Shown: piece after piece, positions 1 to 9,681 of the stretch
Numbering within the stretch: the stretch's first letter is position 1
Layout of the letters: every line of letters begins with the position of its first letter
NCBI RefSeq assembly: GCF_019457475.1
Contig: NZ_CP080413.1
Location: 1,364,001-1,428,000 of the forward strand
Direction of reading: 5' to 3'
Length of the DNA stretch: 64,000 nt
Source: Shewanella acanthi
GTDB lineage: Bacteria; Pseudomonadota; Gammaproteobacteria; Enterobacterales; Shewanellaceae
Notes under the pieces: model-generated
Seen by the model: the letters and a program-made list of their open reading frames with translations, nothing else
Databases searched by the model: none
What the model was told of the DNA's origin: nothing
Made by a program: the position numbers and the translations under genes

Positions 1-1827
1 AAAAACCTTATGGTGATGCTAGTCATCTCTATAGGTTGTTTCTATGCCGTACCTAACCTATTCGGTGAAGATCATGCGGTGCAAGTAGTGGCGACTCGAG
101 GTGCTGAAGTCACGGCATCTACTCAAGCCAAAGTGGACGAACTGTTAGCCGGGAAGGGCATTGCGGTAAAGCGCTCTGAGCTTGAAAACGGTCAATTGTT
201 GGTTCGCGTGCAAAACGCGGATCAACAATTACTGGCCAAAGAAGTAATTGCTGAATCCCTCGGTGATAAGTTCACCGTGGCGTTAAACCTCGCACCAGCG
301 ACCCCTGAATGGCTCGAATCCATGGGCGGTAGCCCAATGAAGCTGGGTCTGGACCTTCGCGGTGGTGTGCACTTCCTGATGGAAGTGGATATGGGTGAAG
401 CCATCCGTAAGATGGAAGAGGCCAAAGTGGCTGACTTCCGCTCGCAATTACGTGAAGAAAAAATCCGTTATGCTGGTATTCGCAATAATGCCAAAGGTAT
501 CGAGATTAAATTCCGTGACGCAGAAAGCTTAAGCAGTGCTGAGCGTTTCCTTAAATCCCGTAGTAATGACATGGTATTCACCGACGTAACCGCGGGTGAA
601 GACTATACGTTGCAGGCGGTGATGAGCGAAACCTACTTAAAGCAAATCAAAGAAGAAGCGCTGCAACAAAACATTACCACTATCCGTAACCGTGTTAACG
701 AGTTAGGAGTAGCTGAACCAGTAGTTCAACGCCAAGGTGCTGAGCGTATTATTGTTGAGCTGCCAGGTGTACAAGATACCGCTCGCGCGAAGGAAATCTT
801 AGGTGCGACTGCATCGATTGAATTCCACATGGTGGACGACAAAGCAGACCCTAACGCGGCGCAATCAGGTCGTGTATCAGCGGGTTCTGAAGTTTACCAA
901 CGCCGCGAAGGTGGCCAGGTCGTGTTGAAGAAGGAAGTGATGCTAACGGGTGACCATATCACCGGCGCACAACCAAGCTTTGACCAATATAGCCGTCCAC
1001 AGGTGAGCATCAACCTCGATGCGAAAGGTGGTAACATTTTCTCTAACGTGACTAAGGACAACATCGGTAAACCGATGGCGACCTTATTTATCGAATATAA
1101 AGACAGCGGTGAGCGTAACGCCGATGGCAGCGTAAAAATGCAGAAAATCCAAGAAGTGATTTCTGTTGCGACCATTCAAGCGCGTTTAGGCCGTAACTTT
1201 GTGATCACTGGCTTAAGCCATGGTGAAGCACAAAACCTTGCGCTACTGCTACGTGCCGGAGCCCTGATAGCGCCAGTATCGATTGTTGAAGAACGTACTA
1301 TTGGTCCAAGCCTTGGTGCCGAAAACATCGAAAACGGTATGCAAGCCATGATCTGGGGTATGGCGGTTGTGTTGATCTTTATGCTGGTTTACTACCGTGG
1401 TTTTGGTCTTATTGCCAACCTCGCGTTAACAGCAAACCTAGTGATGGTGGTTGGGGTGATGTCGATGATCCCAGGCGCCGTATTAACCCTGCCAGGTATT
1501 GCCGGTATGGTGTTAACTGTCGGTATGGCGGTTGACGGTAACGTACTAATTTATGAGCGTATCCGTGAAGAATTACGTGCAGGTCGCAGTGTACAGCAGG
1601 CCATTCACGAAGGTTACGGTAACGCATTCTCCACTATCGCCGACGCTAACATCACTACATTCTTAACTGCGCTGATCCTGTTTGCCGTGGGTACGGGTGC
1701 GGTTAAAGGTTTCGCCGTGACCTTGATGATCGGTATTGCAACGTCAATGTTCACCGCTATCGTGGGTACTCGCTCAATCGTGAACGCGATTTGGGGCGGT
1801 AAGCGCGTGAAGACGCTGTCTATCTAA
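1..1827 (+). CDS. secD: Protein translocase subunit SecD (5' end cut off)
   Basis: SecD works with SecF and YajC as a proton-driven accessory to SecYEG, pulling exported proteins into the periplasm. The reading frame is open from base 1, so the gene starts before the window; only about a dozen N-terminal residues are missing, since the first transmembrane segment is already present ([18 protein letters not shown]). The large periplasmic P1 region follows, including the motif [17 protein letters not shown]. The C-terminal third holds the remaining membrane helices with the conserved [17 protein letters not shown] motif, which carries the aspartate needed for proton-driven export. The stop is followed 12 bp later by secF, so the two are surely co-transcribed. 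Confidence 0.98.
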   Translation, partial: KNLMVMLVISIGCFYAVPNLFGEDHAVQVVATRGAEVTASTQAKVDELLAGKGIAVKRSELENGQLLVRVQNADQQLLAKEVIAESLGDKFTVALNLAPATPEWLESMGGSPMKLGLDLRGGVHFLMEVDMGEAIRKMEEAKVADFRSQLREEKIRYAGIRNNAKGIEIKFRDAESLSSAERFLKSRSNDMVFTDVTAGEDYTLQAVMSETYLKQIKEEALQQNITTIRNRVNELGVAEPVVQRQGAERIIVELPGVQDTARAKEILGATASIEFHMVDDKADPNAAQSGRVSAGSEVYQRREGGQVVLKKEVMLTGDHITGAQPSFDQYSRPQVSINLDAKGGNIFSNVTKDNIGKPMATLFIEYKDSGERNADGSVKMQKIQEVISVATIQARLGRNFVITGLSHGEAQNLALLLRAGALIAPVSIVEERTIGPSLGAENIENGMQAMIWGMAVVLIFMLVYYRGFGLIANLALTANLVMVVGVMSMIPGAVLTLPGIAGMVLTVGMAVDGNVLIYERIREELRAGRSVQQAIHEGYGNAFSTIADANITTFLTALILFAVGTGAVKGFAVTLMIGIATSMFTAIVGTRSIVNAIWGGKRVKTLSI

Positions 1828-1839
1828 GGGGAAGCGATA

Positions 1840-2787
1840 ATGTTAGAAATTTTATCTTTAAAACGTACGGTTAACTTCCTCCGTCACGCACTGCCAATCA
1901 GTATTATGTCAGCCATTTTAGTGCTCGGATCGCTGGTTTCTTTGGCGACTAAGGGCATTAACTGGGGCCTAGATTTTACTGGCGGAACTGTGGTTGAGAT
2001 GGAGTTTTCTCAACCAGTAGATCTTAACCAATTACGTAGCCTTTATACCGCGCCTGAGTTGGATGGGGCTGTAGTACAAAACTTTGGCTCAAGCCGTGAT
2101 GTACTCGTGCGTTTACAGGTTAAAGAAGGCATTAAAAGTGATGTACAAGTGGCATCCGTAATGTCAGCCTCTAAGCAAGTGGATGCTGCAGTTCAGCAGA
2201 AACGGGTTGAGTTCGTCGGTCCTCAAGTGGGTCAAGAGCTGGCGGAGCAGGGTGGTTTAGCGGTGCTGGTTGCACTTATCTGTATTCTAATTTACGTGTC
2301 TTTCCGTTTCGAATGGCGATTGGCTTTAGGATCGGTAGCGGCTCTTGCCCACGACGTGATCGTGACCTTAGGGGTATTTTCGGTATTCCAACTGGAATTC
2401 GACCTAACAGTTCTTGCGGGTGTATTAACGGTTGTGGGTTATTCGCTTAACGATACCATCGTTGTGTTTGACCGTATCCGTGAAAACTTCCTCAAAATGC
2501 GTAAGAGTGAGCCAGAGGAAGTGGTTAACGTGTCCATCACCCAAACTATGAGCCGTACCATTATCACAACAGGTACGACTCTAGTGGTCGTAGTTGCACT
2601 CTTCCTTAAAGGCGGCACTATGATCCACGGCTTTGCGACCGCATTGCTGCTCGGTATTTTTGTGGGTACGTATTCTTCTATCTATGTTGCGAGTTACTTG
2701 GCCATCAAGTTAGGCATTTGCCGTGAGCATATGATGCCTGTTGAAGTCGAAAAAGAAGGCGCTGACCAACCATCGATGATGCCATAG
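1840..2787 (+). CDS. secF: Protein translocase subunit SecF
   Basis: Inner-membrane partner of SecD in the SecDF-YajC export complex. The 315-residue length is normal. An N-terminal membrane helix is followed by the periplasmic motif GINWGLDFTGGTVVEMEF, the SecF counterpart of the SecD LDLRGG region. Five further helices follow, with VGYSLNDTIVVFDRIREN, the conserved D-R motif of SecD/SecF. It begins 12 bp after secD behind a GGGGAAG ribosome site. A strong hairpin terminator directly after the stop marks the end of the operon. Confidence 0.98.
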   Translation: MLEILSLKRTVNFLRHALPISIMSAILVLGSLVSLATKGINWGLDFTGGTVVEMEFSQPVDLNQLRSLYTAPELDGAVVQNFGSSRDVLVRLQVKEGIKSDVQVASVMSASKQVDAAVQQKRVEFVGPQVGQELAEQGGLAVLVALICILIYVSFRFEWRLALGSVAALAHDVIVTLGVFSVFQLEFDLTVLAGVLTVVGYSLNDTIVVFDRIRENFLKMRKSEPEEVVNVSITQTMSRTIITTGTTLVVVVALFLKGGTMIHGFATALLLGIFVGTYSSIYVASYLAIKLGICREHMMPVEVEKEGADQPSMMP

Positions 2788-2802
2788 GCCATTTTAGATG
2801 AC

Positions 2803-2830
2803 AAAAGCCACCCATTGAGGTGGCTTTTTT
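2803..2830 (+). terminator. Rho-independent terminator of secDF
   Basis: Inverted repeat AAAAGCCACC / GGTGGCTTTT with a 6-base loop, followed by further T residues, 16 bp after the secF stop. Confidence 0.9.
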
Positions 2831-3017
2831 TATGGCAGTTAAAATGCACTTTAAATATTCTGCTAGCAAACTCACATATTTATAGTGACTAATGCTGTAA
2901 AAATAGATGTTAAATTTATTAACATCTGGCGTAAAAAACAGCACTCGACAGTCGCAGTACAATCGCAGTAGCATGTGCTCAACCCATAATCTTGTCAGTA
3001 TTGTTGTAGGATGTGAC

Positions 3018-3335
3018 ATGGAAGAACGTAAAAACTTAGTCGCAGGTGGTAACCTCCTTCAGGCCCATACGTGGAAAGGATTATTAGAGGCCTGTGGCAT
3101 CCACGTTGAGCTTCGTGGTGAAGCATTGTTAGGGGGCATTGGTGAACTTCCCGCCAATCTGCACAACGTGGAGCTTTGGGTTAAAGAGTCCCAGTTTACC
3201 CAAGCCCAGCAGCAGTTAAGTGCACTGGATGTGATTAGCCCTGAGTGGCAATGCGTACAATGCCACGAGATGAATGAAGGCAGCTTCGAGCTTTGTTGGC
3301 AATGCAGCGCCGAGCGTAGTGAAAGCCATAACTAA
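3018..3335 (+). CDS. DUF2007-family putative signal-transducing protein
   Basis: A 105-residue cytoplasmic protein. The N-terminal part (about residues 5-70) fits the DUF2007 fold: LVAGGNLLQAHTWKGLLEACG, then a beta-rich stretch ending in a helix. The C-terminal 35 residues carry two CxxC pairs (CVQCHE and CWQC), a probable zinc ribbon. I chose ATG 3018 because the protein aligns from MEERKNL; the frame stays open further upstream to 2907, but that part is AT-rich and looks like promoter DNA. The gene stands alone. The family is described as putative signal transducing, with no proven biochemical role. Confidence 0.85.
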   Translation: MEERKNLVAGGNLLQAHTWKGLLEACGIHVELRGEALLGGIGELPANLHNVELWVKESQFTQAQQQLSALDVISPEWQCVQCHEMNEGSFELCWQCSAERSESHN

Positions 3336-3416
3336 GCTAGTACAACTAAGCATCTTTGGATTTAACTCTCTTTTAAATTAACATAGGCGCTGCTCAGGTT
3401 AATTCAATCCCCGATG

Positions 3417-3441
3417 AAGGCACTTAGCATAAGTGCTTTCT
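3417..3441 (+). terminator. Weak terminator-like hairpin in the gap before the rhodanese gene
   Basis: GCACTTA / TAAGTGC with a 3-base loop followed by TTTCT, about 85 bp after the DUF2007 gene. The rest of the 262-bp gap (3336-3597) holds only a short palindrome, CGCGAACCTTCGCG at 3521-3534. I see no gene in it. Confidence 0.3.
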
Positions 3442-3597
3442 ACTACTAGCTTTAGTTCAAAATGTACATCAGTCGCCATAACTTGGGCTAACACATATCG
3501 CATCAAGACAATAATTGCTTCGCGAACCTTCGCGGATTACACTCCCTAGGTAATGAGTTTCACTCGATCATTCAAACTCTTATCTAAGGAGTATCTG

Positions 3598-3957
3598 ATG
3601 CAGCAACCTAATGCTTTCCTTACCTTAGTGGAATCCATTCGTCCCCTCGTGACTGAAATTAGTATCGAAGCCTATCAGAGCGATGATGCTTGGGTGCTTA
3701 TCGATGTTCGAGAGGACAAAGAGTGGTTACAGGATCATTTACCCCAAGCTAAGCACTTAAGCCGCGGTATTATCGAGCGGGATATTGAAGCGCGTTTCCC
3801 TGATAAGGCAACGCCATTATTACTCTACTGCGCTGGTGGGGTGCGTTCGGTGCTGGCTGCCCATAGTCTGCAGCAAATGGGGTATACCCATGTTGCCTCT
3901 ATGATTGGCGGTTATAAGGCGTGGGTGCAACGACAACTTCCACTTGTGCAAGAATAA
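3598..3957 (+). CDS. Cytoplasmic rhodanese-like sulfurtransferase
   Basis: A single rhodanese domain of 119 residues without a signal peptide. The active loop is CAGGVRS with the sulfur-carrying cysteine at residue 78; the usual VLIDVRE and HLPQAKHLSRG segments lie at about 33-56. Start 3598 is set by an AAGGAG ribosome site 6 bases upstream; the frame is open further back but has no ribosome site there. The gene ends 24 bp before the siroheme-synthase gene, so the two are probably one unit. A link to sulfur handling or sulfite reduction is inferred from that neighbour; the physiological substrate is unknown. Confidence 0.88.
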   Translation: MQQPNAFLTLVESIRPLVTEISIEAYQSDDAWVLIDVREDKEWLQDHLPQAKHLSRGIIERDIEARFPDKATPLLLYCAGGVRSVLAAHSLQQMGYTHVASMIGGYKAWVQRQLPLVQE

Positions 3958-3981
3958 CCTGCCCTATTTTATAGGTATAAA

Positions 3982-4893
3982 ATGCAATATTTTCCCCTCT
4001 TTATTGATACGGTCAGTCTTAATGTCCTAATGGTGGGGGCAGGCGATGTGGCAAGTCGTAAGTTGGCACTACTGACGCGCACTGAGGCAAATATCCATGT
4101 GATCGCCCCCGAGGTGAATCCCGAAGTGCTTGAACTTGCTGAGTCGGGACGTATTTTGTTATCGATGCGCGCTGTAGTGCGCGCAGATATCCAAAATTAC
4201 GATTTGATTTATCTTGCGACGGCGAACGATGCGTTAAACAGTGAGCTAGCAACCTTAGCCACTGAGCGGGGAATTTGGGTCAATGTGGTTGATAACCCCG
4301 CCTTTTGCCGTTTTATCACTCCATCGATTGTCGATAGGGGCAAGCTGGTGGTCGCGATTAGTACTGCAGGTGCTGCGCCAGTCTTTGCCCGTGATATTCG
4401 AGCACGTCTTGAGACCACTTTGCCGCACTCCCTAAAACCGTTATTTGATTTTGTGGCCGAAAAACGTCTTGAGGTGCAACAAAGGCTCAGCAAAACGGCC
4501 ACCCGAAGGCTATTTTGGGAACGTTTTTTCGATTCTAACGGTGATAGGTTCGATGCCCGTACAATTGAGCATTACCACAATGCCTTTACTAATCTACTTA
4601 GCCGCGGTGAAATCCTCCTACTCGATGAGTCGGTGAATGCCGAATTATTGCCCCTTGCCGCGATGCCAATGTTGCAGCGCTTGGAATGGATCTACAGCGA
4701 GAACCGATTGAATGAGACACTCTCTGAGCTGGTTCGACGTGATGCAAACCGAGGCGAAATACCGGCTTTAAGTGAGATAAGTGCTGAATATGAGCAGGGC
4801 ACCCGGATGCTAATTGTGGGCAATACTCAGAAAATTAATCAGTTAATTGCCCATTTTCCGATGGCGAAACATTTGCGCCCCGGCGCAATTTAG
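3982..4893 (+). CDS. Precorrin-2 dehydrogenase / sirohydrochlorin ferrochelatase (CysG N-domain type)
   Basis: Converts precorrin-2 to sirohydrochlorin and probably inserts iron to make siroheme, the cofactor of sulfite and nitrite reductases. The NAD-binding motif VGAGDVASRK lies at residues 18-27, and the family segment NVVDNPAFCRFITPSIVDRG follows near residue 105. At 303 residues it resembles the CysG N-terminal module plus a C-terminal tail of about 90 residues, without the SAM-dependent uroporphyrinogen methyltransferase half of fused CysG. That step must be encoded elsewhere. It follows the rhodanese gene at 24 bp. Confidence 0.9.
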   Translation: MQYFPLFIDTVSLNVLMVGAGDVASRKLALLTRTEANIHVIAPEVNPEVLELAESGRILLSMRAVVRADIQNYDLIYLATANDALNSELATLATERGIWVNVVDNPAFCRFITPSIVDRGKLVVAISTAGAAPVFARDIRARLETTLPHSLKPLFDFVAEKRLEVQQRLSKTATRRLFWERFFDSNGDRFDARTIEHYHNAFTNLLSRGEILLLDESVNAELLPLAAMPMLQRLEWIYSENRLNETLSELVRRDANRGEIPALSEISAEYEQGTRMLIVGNTQKINQLIAHFPMAKHLRPGAI

Positions 4894-5034
4894 TCAGCCT
4901 TATATGGCTAGCTTCTAATGCGTGTTGCGACTTAGTACACCTTAGCGATTTTTTCCCTCAATATTTGAGCTTACGGCGAGTCTTAGGTAGACTCGCGGGC
5001 AATTTATTTCCCAAAGCGTGTATCTAGGATTTTT

Positions 5035-5580
5035 ATGGCCCTCAAAGCGACTGTATTTAAGGTCAATCTTCAAATTGCCGATATGGACCGTCATTATTAT
5101 CAGGACCATCAGCTGACACTGGCGCAACATCCTTCAGAAACCGATGGCCGCATGATGGTGCGTTTACTGGCATTTGTGATGAATGCCAGCGAGAGTTTAA
5201 CCTTTACTAAGGGGCTTTGCGTCGATGACGAGCCAGAGCTTTGGGATAAAACCCTCTCGGGTGAAATTAACCTTTGGATTGAGTTTGGCCAAGCCGATGA
5301 GAAATGGCTGCGTAAGGCCAGTGGCCGTGCCAAGGAGGTGCAGCTTTTTGCCTACGGTGGCCGCAGTGTACCCATTTGGTGGAAACAAAATCAGCAGGCA
5401 TTTGAGCGATATCAAAACCTTAAGGTGTGGAATATCGCAGAAGAGTCAGTTGGTGAGATGGAAAAGCTAGTTAGCCGTACAATGTCGCTGCAGGTATCGA
5501 TTAGTGAAGGGCAAATCTGGTTATCGAATGCTGAAAACAGTGTGATGATTGAGCCAGAAATCCTAAAGGATATTCAGTAA
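5035..5580 (+). CDS. YaeQ family protein
   Basis: A 181-residue protein matching YaeQ from start to end: MALKATVFKVNLQIADMDRH at the N-terminus, the TLAQHPSETDGRMMVRLLAF segment near residue 28, and LWIEFGQADEKWLRKAS near 80. YaeQ has a PD-(D/E)XK nuclease-like fold; its role is unresolved, with early reports on rfaH suppression. The gene is alone in a 141-bp upstream gap and ends before a bidirectional terminator shared with the convergent rhodanese gene. Confidence 0.92.
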   Translation: MALKATVFKVNLQIADMDRHYYQDHQLTLAQHPSETDGRMMVRLLAFVMNASESLTFTKGLCVDDEPELWDKTLSGEINLWIEFGQADEKWLRKASGRAKEVQLFAYGGRSVPIWWKQNQQAFERYQNLKVWNIAEESVGEMEKLVSRTMSLQVSISEGQIWLSNAENSVMIEPEILKDIQ

Positions 5581-5600
5581 CAACCGATTATCCCTAAATG

Positions 5601-5636
5601 GTAATAAAAAAGCGCCCTAAGGCGCTTTTTTATTAC
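5601..5636. terminator. Bidirectional terminator between yaeQ-like gene and rhodanese gene
   Basis: Perfect inverted repeat: GTAATAAAAAAGCGCC, a CTAA loop, then its complement. A and T runs on the two sides suit termination in both directions between convergent genes. Confidence 0.93.
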
Positions 5637-5646
5637 CGCATCCGCA

Positions 5647-6054
5647 TTACTGCTTTTTAAGCCGAGCTTCATTTAGCTGCTCATAGCCTCCGCCGTTATA
5701 GGTCTGGTTGTAACCTGCAGCGCTTAAGGCTTCAATCGCAATGCCGCTGCGACGACCGCTGCGGCAATACACCACCACAGGCGTGTCCTTATCTATGCCA
5801 CGTTTGGCAAACTCATCGGCAACGATTTCGTAGGGGATATTTACGGCATTGGCTAAATGTCCCTCGGCGAACTCCTCAGGTGTTCTGACATCGAGTACCA
5901 TGGCGCCCTTGTCTATCATCTGCCATGCAATGGCAGGGTCTTGGGGCTGTACTTGTTCTGCTGCGGTGCTGGTTGTTGCCATTAACATTGAAACGAATCC
6001 TATTAAGGCCGCGCTTAACATAGCACGGCTTTTATATAACATCCCTTGGAACAT
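5647..6054 (-). CDS. Periplasmic rhodanese-like sulfurtransferase
   Basis: A 135-residue single rhodanese domain behind a signal peptide (residues about 1-32, ending TSTAA). The active loop is CRSGRRS with cysteine 97; MVLDVRTPEEFAEGHLANAVNIP at about 52-74 is the standard CH2A-like segment. The CRSGRR loop is typical of small periplasmic PspE/GlpE-like enzymes. It follows the DUF2892 gene by 43 bp on the same strand. In YgaP these two modules are fused in one protein, so here they may work as a pair at the inner membrane. Confidence 0.9.
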   Translation of the reverse strand: MFQGMLYKSRAMLSAALIGFVSMLMATTSTAAEQVQPQDPAIAWQMIDKGAMVLDVRTPEEFAEGHLANAVNIPYEIVADEFAKRGIDKDTPVVVYCRSGRRSGIAIEALSAAGYNQTYNGGGYEQLNEARLKKQ

Positions 6055-6097
6055 TGCCGTTCTCCTTCACTTACCGTTTGCCTGGAACAAAAGTCGC

Positions 6098-6313
6098 TTA
6101 GCTATGCTGTTTAGCAATTTCTGCCTCGGATTTTACGCCCAGTTTACGCAGCACCATTGCCGCAGGGCAGAAACCTGTGAAGGCACTTTGGAATAAATTC
6201 GCACCAACAAACACGGTTAACCACACAAAATTGTGGTGCACAAAGGCGGTTAACACTAAGGATAACAACACCATAAATCCGGCAAAAGCCATAATACTGC
6301 GTTCTACTGACAT
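6098..6313 (-). CDS. DUF2892 (YgaP-like) inner-membrane protein
   Basis: A 71-residue protein with two membrane helices (about 8-27 and 31-50) and the typical start MSVERSIMAFAGFMVLLSL. The motif FTGFCPAAMVLRKLG marks the YgaP transmembrane domain, which in E. coli is fused to a cytoplasmic rhodanese. Here it precedes a separate, exported rhodanese. It starts 51 bp after the RND pump gene, behind an AAGGAGTAACCT ribosome site, so it may be the third gene of that operon. Confidence 0.9.
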   Translation of the reverse strand: MSVERSIMAFAGFMVLLSLVLTAFVHHNFVWLTVFVGANLFQSAFTGFCPAAMVLRKLGVKSEAEIAKQHS

Positions 6314-6364
6314 AGGTTACTCCTTGGGGCAGCAAAGGCTGCCATGTGGCTAATAAGTTAATGA

Positions 6365-9300
6365 TTAATTAGGTGTCTGATTTAAGTGTATGCGGTTTTT
6401 CATGGCTGCATAGTACAGCACTGGAATAACAACGAGCGTCAGCAGGGTCGAGATAAATATCCCGAAAATCAAGCTGATAGCTAGCCCATTAAAGATGGGA
6501 TCATCGAGAATGAACATTGCCCCAATCATGGCCGCCAATGCGGTGAGCATAATGGGTTTCGCCCGCACCGCACCCGAGTGGATAACTGCGCGCTCAAAGG
6601 GCACGCCGGAGGCGGTTTCCTGATTGATAAAATCCACTAGAAGTATCGAGTTACGGACAATAATCCCTGCAAGCGCAATCATGCCGATCATCGATGTCGC
6701 GGTAAATTGTGCGCCTAGCAGCGCATGACCCGGCATCACGCCAATGACCGTTAGTGGGATAGGTGCCATGATGATAAGCGGCACTAAATAGGATCTAAAC
6801 TGCGCTACAACCAGCAGATAAATCGCAATCATACCCACAGCGTAAGCAATCCCCATGTCCCTAAAAGTTTCGTAGGTTATTTTCCACTCACCATCCCACA
6901 GCACGGCAACTGAGTCCAAGCCATTTGGCTGGTGGATATAATGTTGATCAAACCCTAAGCCATTTGGACTGTTGATTTCGCTTGCCATCTCGAACATGCC
7001 GTAAAGTGGGCTGTCGAGCGGCCCCGCCATATCGGCCACTACCATCACCATAGGGATCATATTCTTATGGATAATAGGGGCGTCGATATGGCCACGTTTG
7101 ATGGTAACTAACTCAGAGACCGGCACCGACTGACCCGTTTGGCTTTGCAGCTTCATATTCAGCACTTGCTCTAAATCAACCTTTGCGCCTTCTTTAAGTT
7201 GCAGACGAATAGGCACAGGCTGTTTTTGCTGGGCAAGGTGTAAGTAACTCACGTCTTTGCCGCCAATCGAAGTGGCAATCAAATCGACAATATTGCTATA
7301 GGGCACGGCCATTAGGCTGGCTTTGGTACGGTCAATCATCACCTGCCATTTTTGTTGTGCAGCGGGGAGGTAAATATCGACATCGACCACATCTTTTGTT
7401 TCACGGAAAAGGGCTTGTAATTCGTAGGCAGCCTGCTCGCGAATCGCCGGGCTTGGGCCATAGACCTCAGCTAAGATGGGTGACCAAACTGGTGGGCCGG
7501 GCGGCACTTCGACCACCTTAATATTGGCCTGATATTGGGCGCCAATGTGCTGCAAATCCTCACGCACCGACAGGGCGATGCTGTGACTGTTGCGTTTACG
7601 GTGCTTCTTATCGACGAGATTGACTTGAATATCACCCAGTTCCTGACTACTACGTAGGAAGTAATGGCGAACTAAGCCATTAAAATTCATTGGTGCATTG
7701 GTACCGGCGTACATTTGCACGTGCTCAACTTCAGGCACAGTCGTAAGGTAGCGACTTAAATCTTGAAGTACGCGCTGGGTTTGCTCCACAGGCGTGCCTT
7801 CAGGTAGGTCAACCATCACCTGAAACTCTGACTTATTATCAAAGGGCAGCATTTTGAGCACTACCAGTTGCCCAATAGGCAGGGCAACGGCGATACCGAT
7901 AAGTACAAATACACCCGCCGCTAAGCCAATACGTGCCTTACGTGCGCCTTTGCCAATAAGAAATGGGCTGATAAGACGGGTGAAGAGTTTCACCATTTTG
8001 GTTTCTGTTGCATCACTGCTATGAGCTTGGGTTGCATCGGCGCTCGCATTAGTACTGGAATCGTGATGTTTAAGGAACTTACGACTGAGCCATGGCGTCA
8101 CCATAAAGGCTACAATGAGGGAAATCATCATCCCCATACTGGCGTTGATTGGGATTGGACTCATATAAGGCCCCATTAACCCCGACACGAATGCCATGGG
8201 TAGCAGCGCTGCCATCACCGTTGCCGTCGCTAGAATGGTGGGGCCGCCGACTTCATCCACGGCAATCGGGATAAGCTCGCTGAAGGATTTATTGCCAAGC
8301 GCCATATGCCGATGGATATTCTCGACCACCACAATGGCATCATCAACTAAGATACCGATGGAGAAGATTAAGGCAAACAGGGAGATACGGTTAAGGGTAA
8401 ATCCCCATGCCCAGGAGGCAAATAGGGTAATGGCCAGCGTAATGATAATGGCAATACCCACCACCAGAGACTCTCGAGCACCCATGGTTAAAAACACCAG
8501 CACTACGACGGCAGTGGTCGCAAAAATCAGCTTAAGAATAAGGGTGTTAGCTTTATCGCCTGCGGTTTCACCGTAGTTACGTGAAATGGTTACTTCGACA
8601 TTGTCTGGGATAAGGACATTGTTAACCTGTGCGACGCGTGTCATCACCGCATCGGCGATATCGACGGCGTTTTGCCCAGGTTGTTTACCAATGGCAATCG
8701 TTACCGCTGGATAAATATCGGTTTTATCGGCGTGCCAAACGCTTTGGCTTGGAATATCGCTCTTTAAGCTGATGTCCGCCACATCGGCAAGATACACTGG
8801 TGTTGGCTTACCCTTGGCATCTTGGCTTACGCTGACAACCAGATTTTTGACATCATCAATGGATTGTAAAAATTGTCCAGACTGAACCTTAATTTCCTGA
8901 TTACCCTGCACCAAAGATGCAGGCATCGAGATATTGTTGTTGTCATTTAAGCTTTGTCTGAGTTTGTCGTAGGTAAGATGAAAACTGTTCATCTTGGCGG
9001 GATCGATTCGCACATTGGCAACCATATCGTGTTTGCCAACGCTGTAGATCTCACGGGTACCCGAAATACGCTTAATCTCGGTTTCTAAACCAAGGGCAAC
9101 GTGGGTCAGTTGCTCGGCGGAAACCTCTCTGTCCTTCGACCACAGAGTTAAGCTCACGATGGGCACATCATCGATACCGCGGGGTTTGATCAAAGGCTCA
9201 CCAACCCCCGCGCCCCGTGGCAGTTTATCCATGTTGGAATAAATCTGGTTGTAGAGGCTTACAATCGCGTCATTGCGAGTTACGCCTACCTTAAAGATGA

Positions 9301-9616
9301 CAATAATCATCGCCCCATCGGGCTGCGAAAAGGAGTAAAGCGTATCTATGCTCTTAATTTCGGAGATCACCTGCTCCGCGGGTAGGGTCACGAGGTTTTC
9401 TACCTCGGTCGGTGTTGCCCCTGGAAAAGGAATAAAGACATCGGCAAAGGTCACATCAATCTGCGGCTCTTCTTCCTTTGGGGTTACCATAATGGCAAAT
9501 AGTCCCATCAACAACCCGAGAAGGGCGAGTAACGGGGTGATAGCACTGTGTTGGAAAGCCGCGGCAATGCGCCCCGATAGGCCTAAGTTGCTATGTTTAT
9601 CTGTAGCGTGTTTCAT
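6365..9616 (-). CDS. RND-family efflux transporter permease
   Basis: A 1083-residue inner-membrane proton antiporter of the AcrB/HAE1 superfamily. It has the RND layout: N-terminal helix at about 27-45, a periplasmic porter region, helices from about 360, a second porter region and C-terminal helices. GILVDDAIVVVEN gives the paired aspartates 425 and 426, the proton-relay residues of drug-type RND pumps, which argues against a heavy-metal (HME) pump. The adaptor gene lies 65 bp upstream, and no outer-membrane channel gene is nearby, so it probably uses a TolC encoded elsewhere. The substrate cannot be told. Confidence 0.93.
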   Translation of the reverse strand: MKHATDKHSNLGLSGRIAAAFQHSAITPLLALLGLLMGLFAIMVTPKEEEPQIDVTFADVFIPFPGATPTEVENLVTLPAEQVISEIKSIDTLYSFSQPDGAMIIVIFKVGVTRNDAIVSLYNQIYSNMDKLPRGAGVGEPLIKPRGIDDVPIVSLTLWSKDREVSAEQLTHVALGLETEIKRISGTREIYSVGKHDMVANVRIDPAKMNSFHLTYDKLRQSLNDNNNISMPASLVQGNQEIKVQSGQFLQSIDDVKNLVVSVSQDAKGKPTPVYLADVADISLKSDIPSQSVWHADKTDIYPAVTIAIGKQPGQNAVDIADAVMTRVAQVNNVLIPDNVEVTISRNYGETAGDKANTLILKLIFATTAVVVLVFLTMGARESLVVGIAIIITLAITLFASWAWGFTLNRISLFALIFSIGILVDDAIVVVENIHRHMALGNKSFSELIPIAVDEVGGPTILATATVMAALLPMAFVSGLMGPYMSPIPINASMGMMISLIVAFMVTPWLSRKFLKHHDSSTNASADATQAHSSDATETKMVKLFTRLISPFLIGKGARKARIGLAAGVFVLIGIAVALPIGQLVVLKMLPFDNKSEFQVMVDLPEGTPVEQTQRVLQDLSRYLTTVPEVEHVQMYAGTNAPMNFNGLVRHYFLRSSQELGDIQVNLVDKKHRKRNSHSIALSVREDLQHIGAQYQANIKVVEVPPGPPVWSPILAEVYGPSPAIREQAAYELQALFRETKDVVDVDIYLPAAQQKWQVMIDRTKASLMAVPYSNIVDLIATSIGGKDVSYLHLAQQKQPVPIRLQLKEGAKVDLEQVLNMKLQSQTGQSVPVSELVTIKRGHIDAPIIHKNMIPMVMVVADMAGPLDSPLYGMFEMASEINSPNGLGFDQHYIHQPNGLDSVAVLWDGEWKITYETFRDMGIAYAVGMIAIYLLVVAQFRSYLVPLIIMAPIPLTVIGVMPGHALLGAQFTATSMIGMIALAGIIVRNSILLVDFINQETASGVPFERAVIHSGAVRAKPIMLTALAAMIGAMFILDDPIFNGLAISLIFGIFISTLLTLVVIPVLYYAAMKNRIHLNQTPN

Positions 9617-9681
9617 TCAATAACCTCGTAACTGCTATTGCTTGGCGTGCTTAAAGAACGCTAGGTTCTCTCGCTCGCGAC

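Noticed and set aside
2705..3019. Minus-strand frame across the secF end
   Set aside because: It covers the secF terminator and the DUF2007 promoter in antisense, without coding character.
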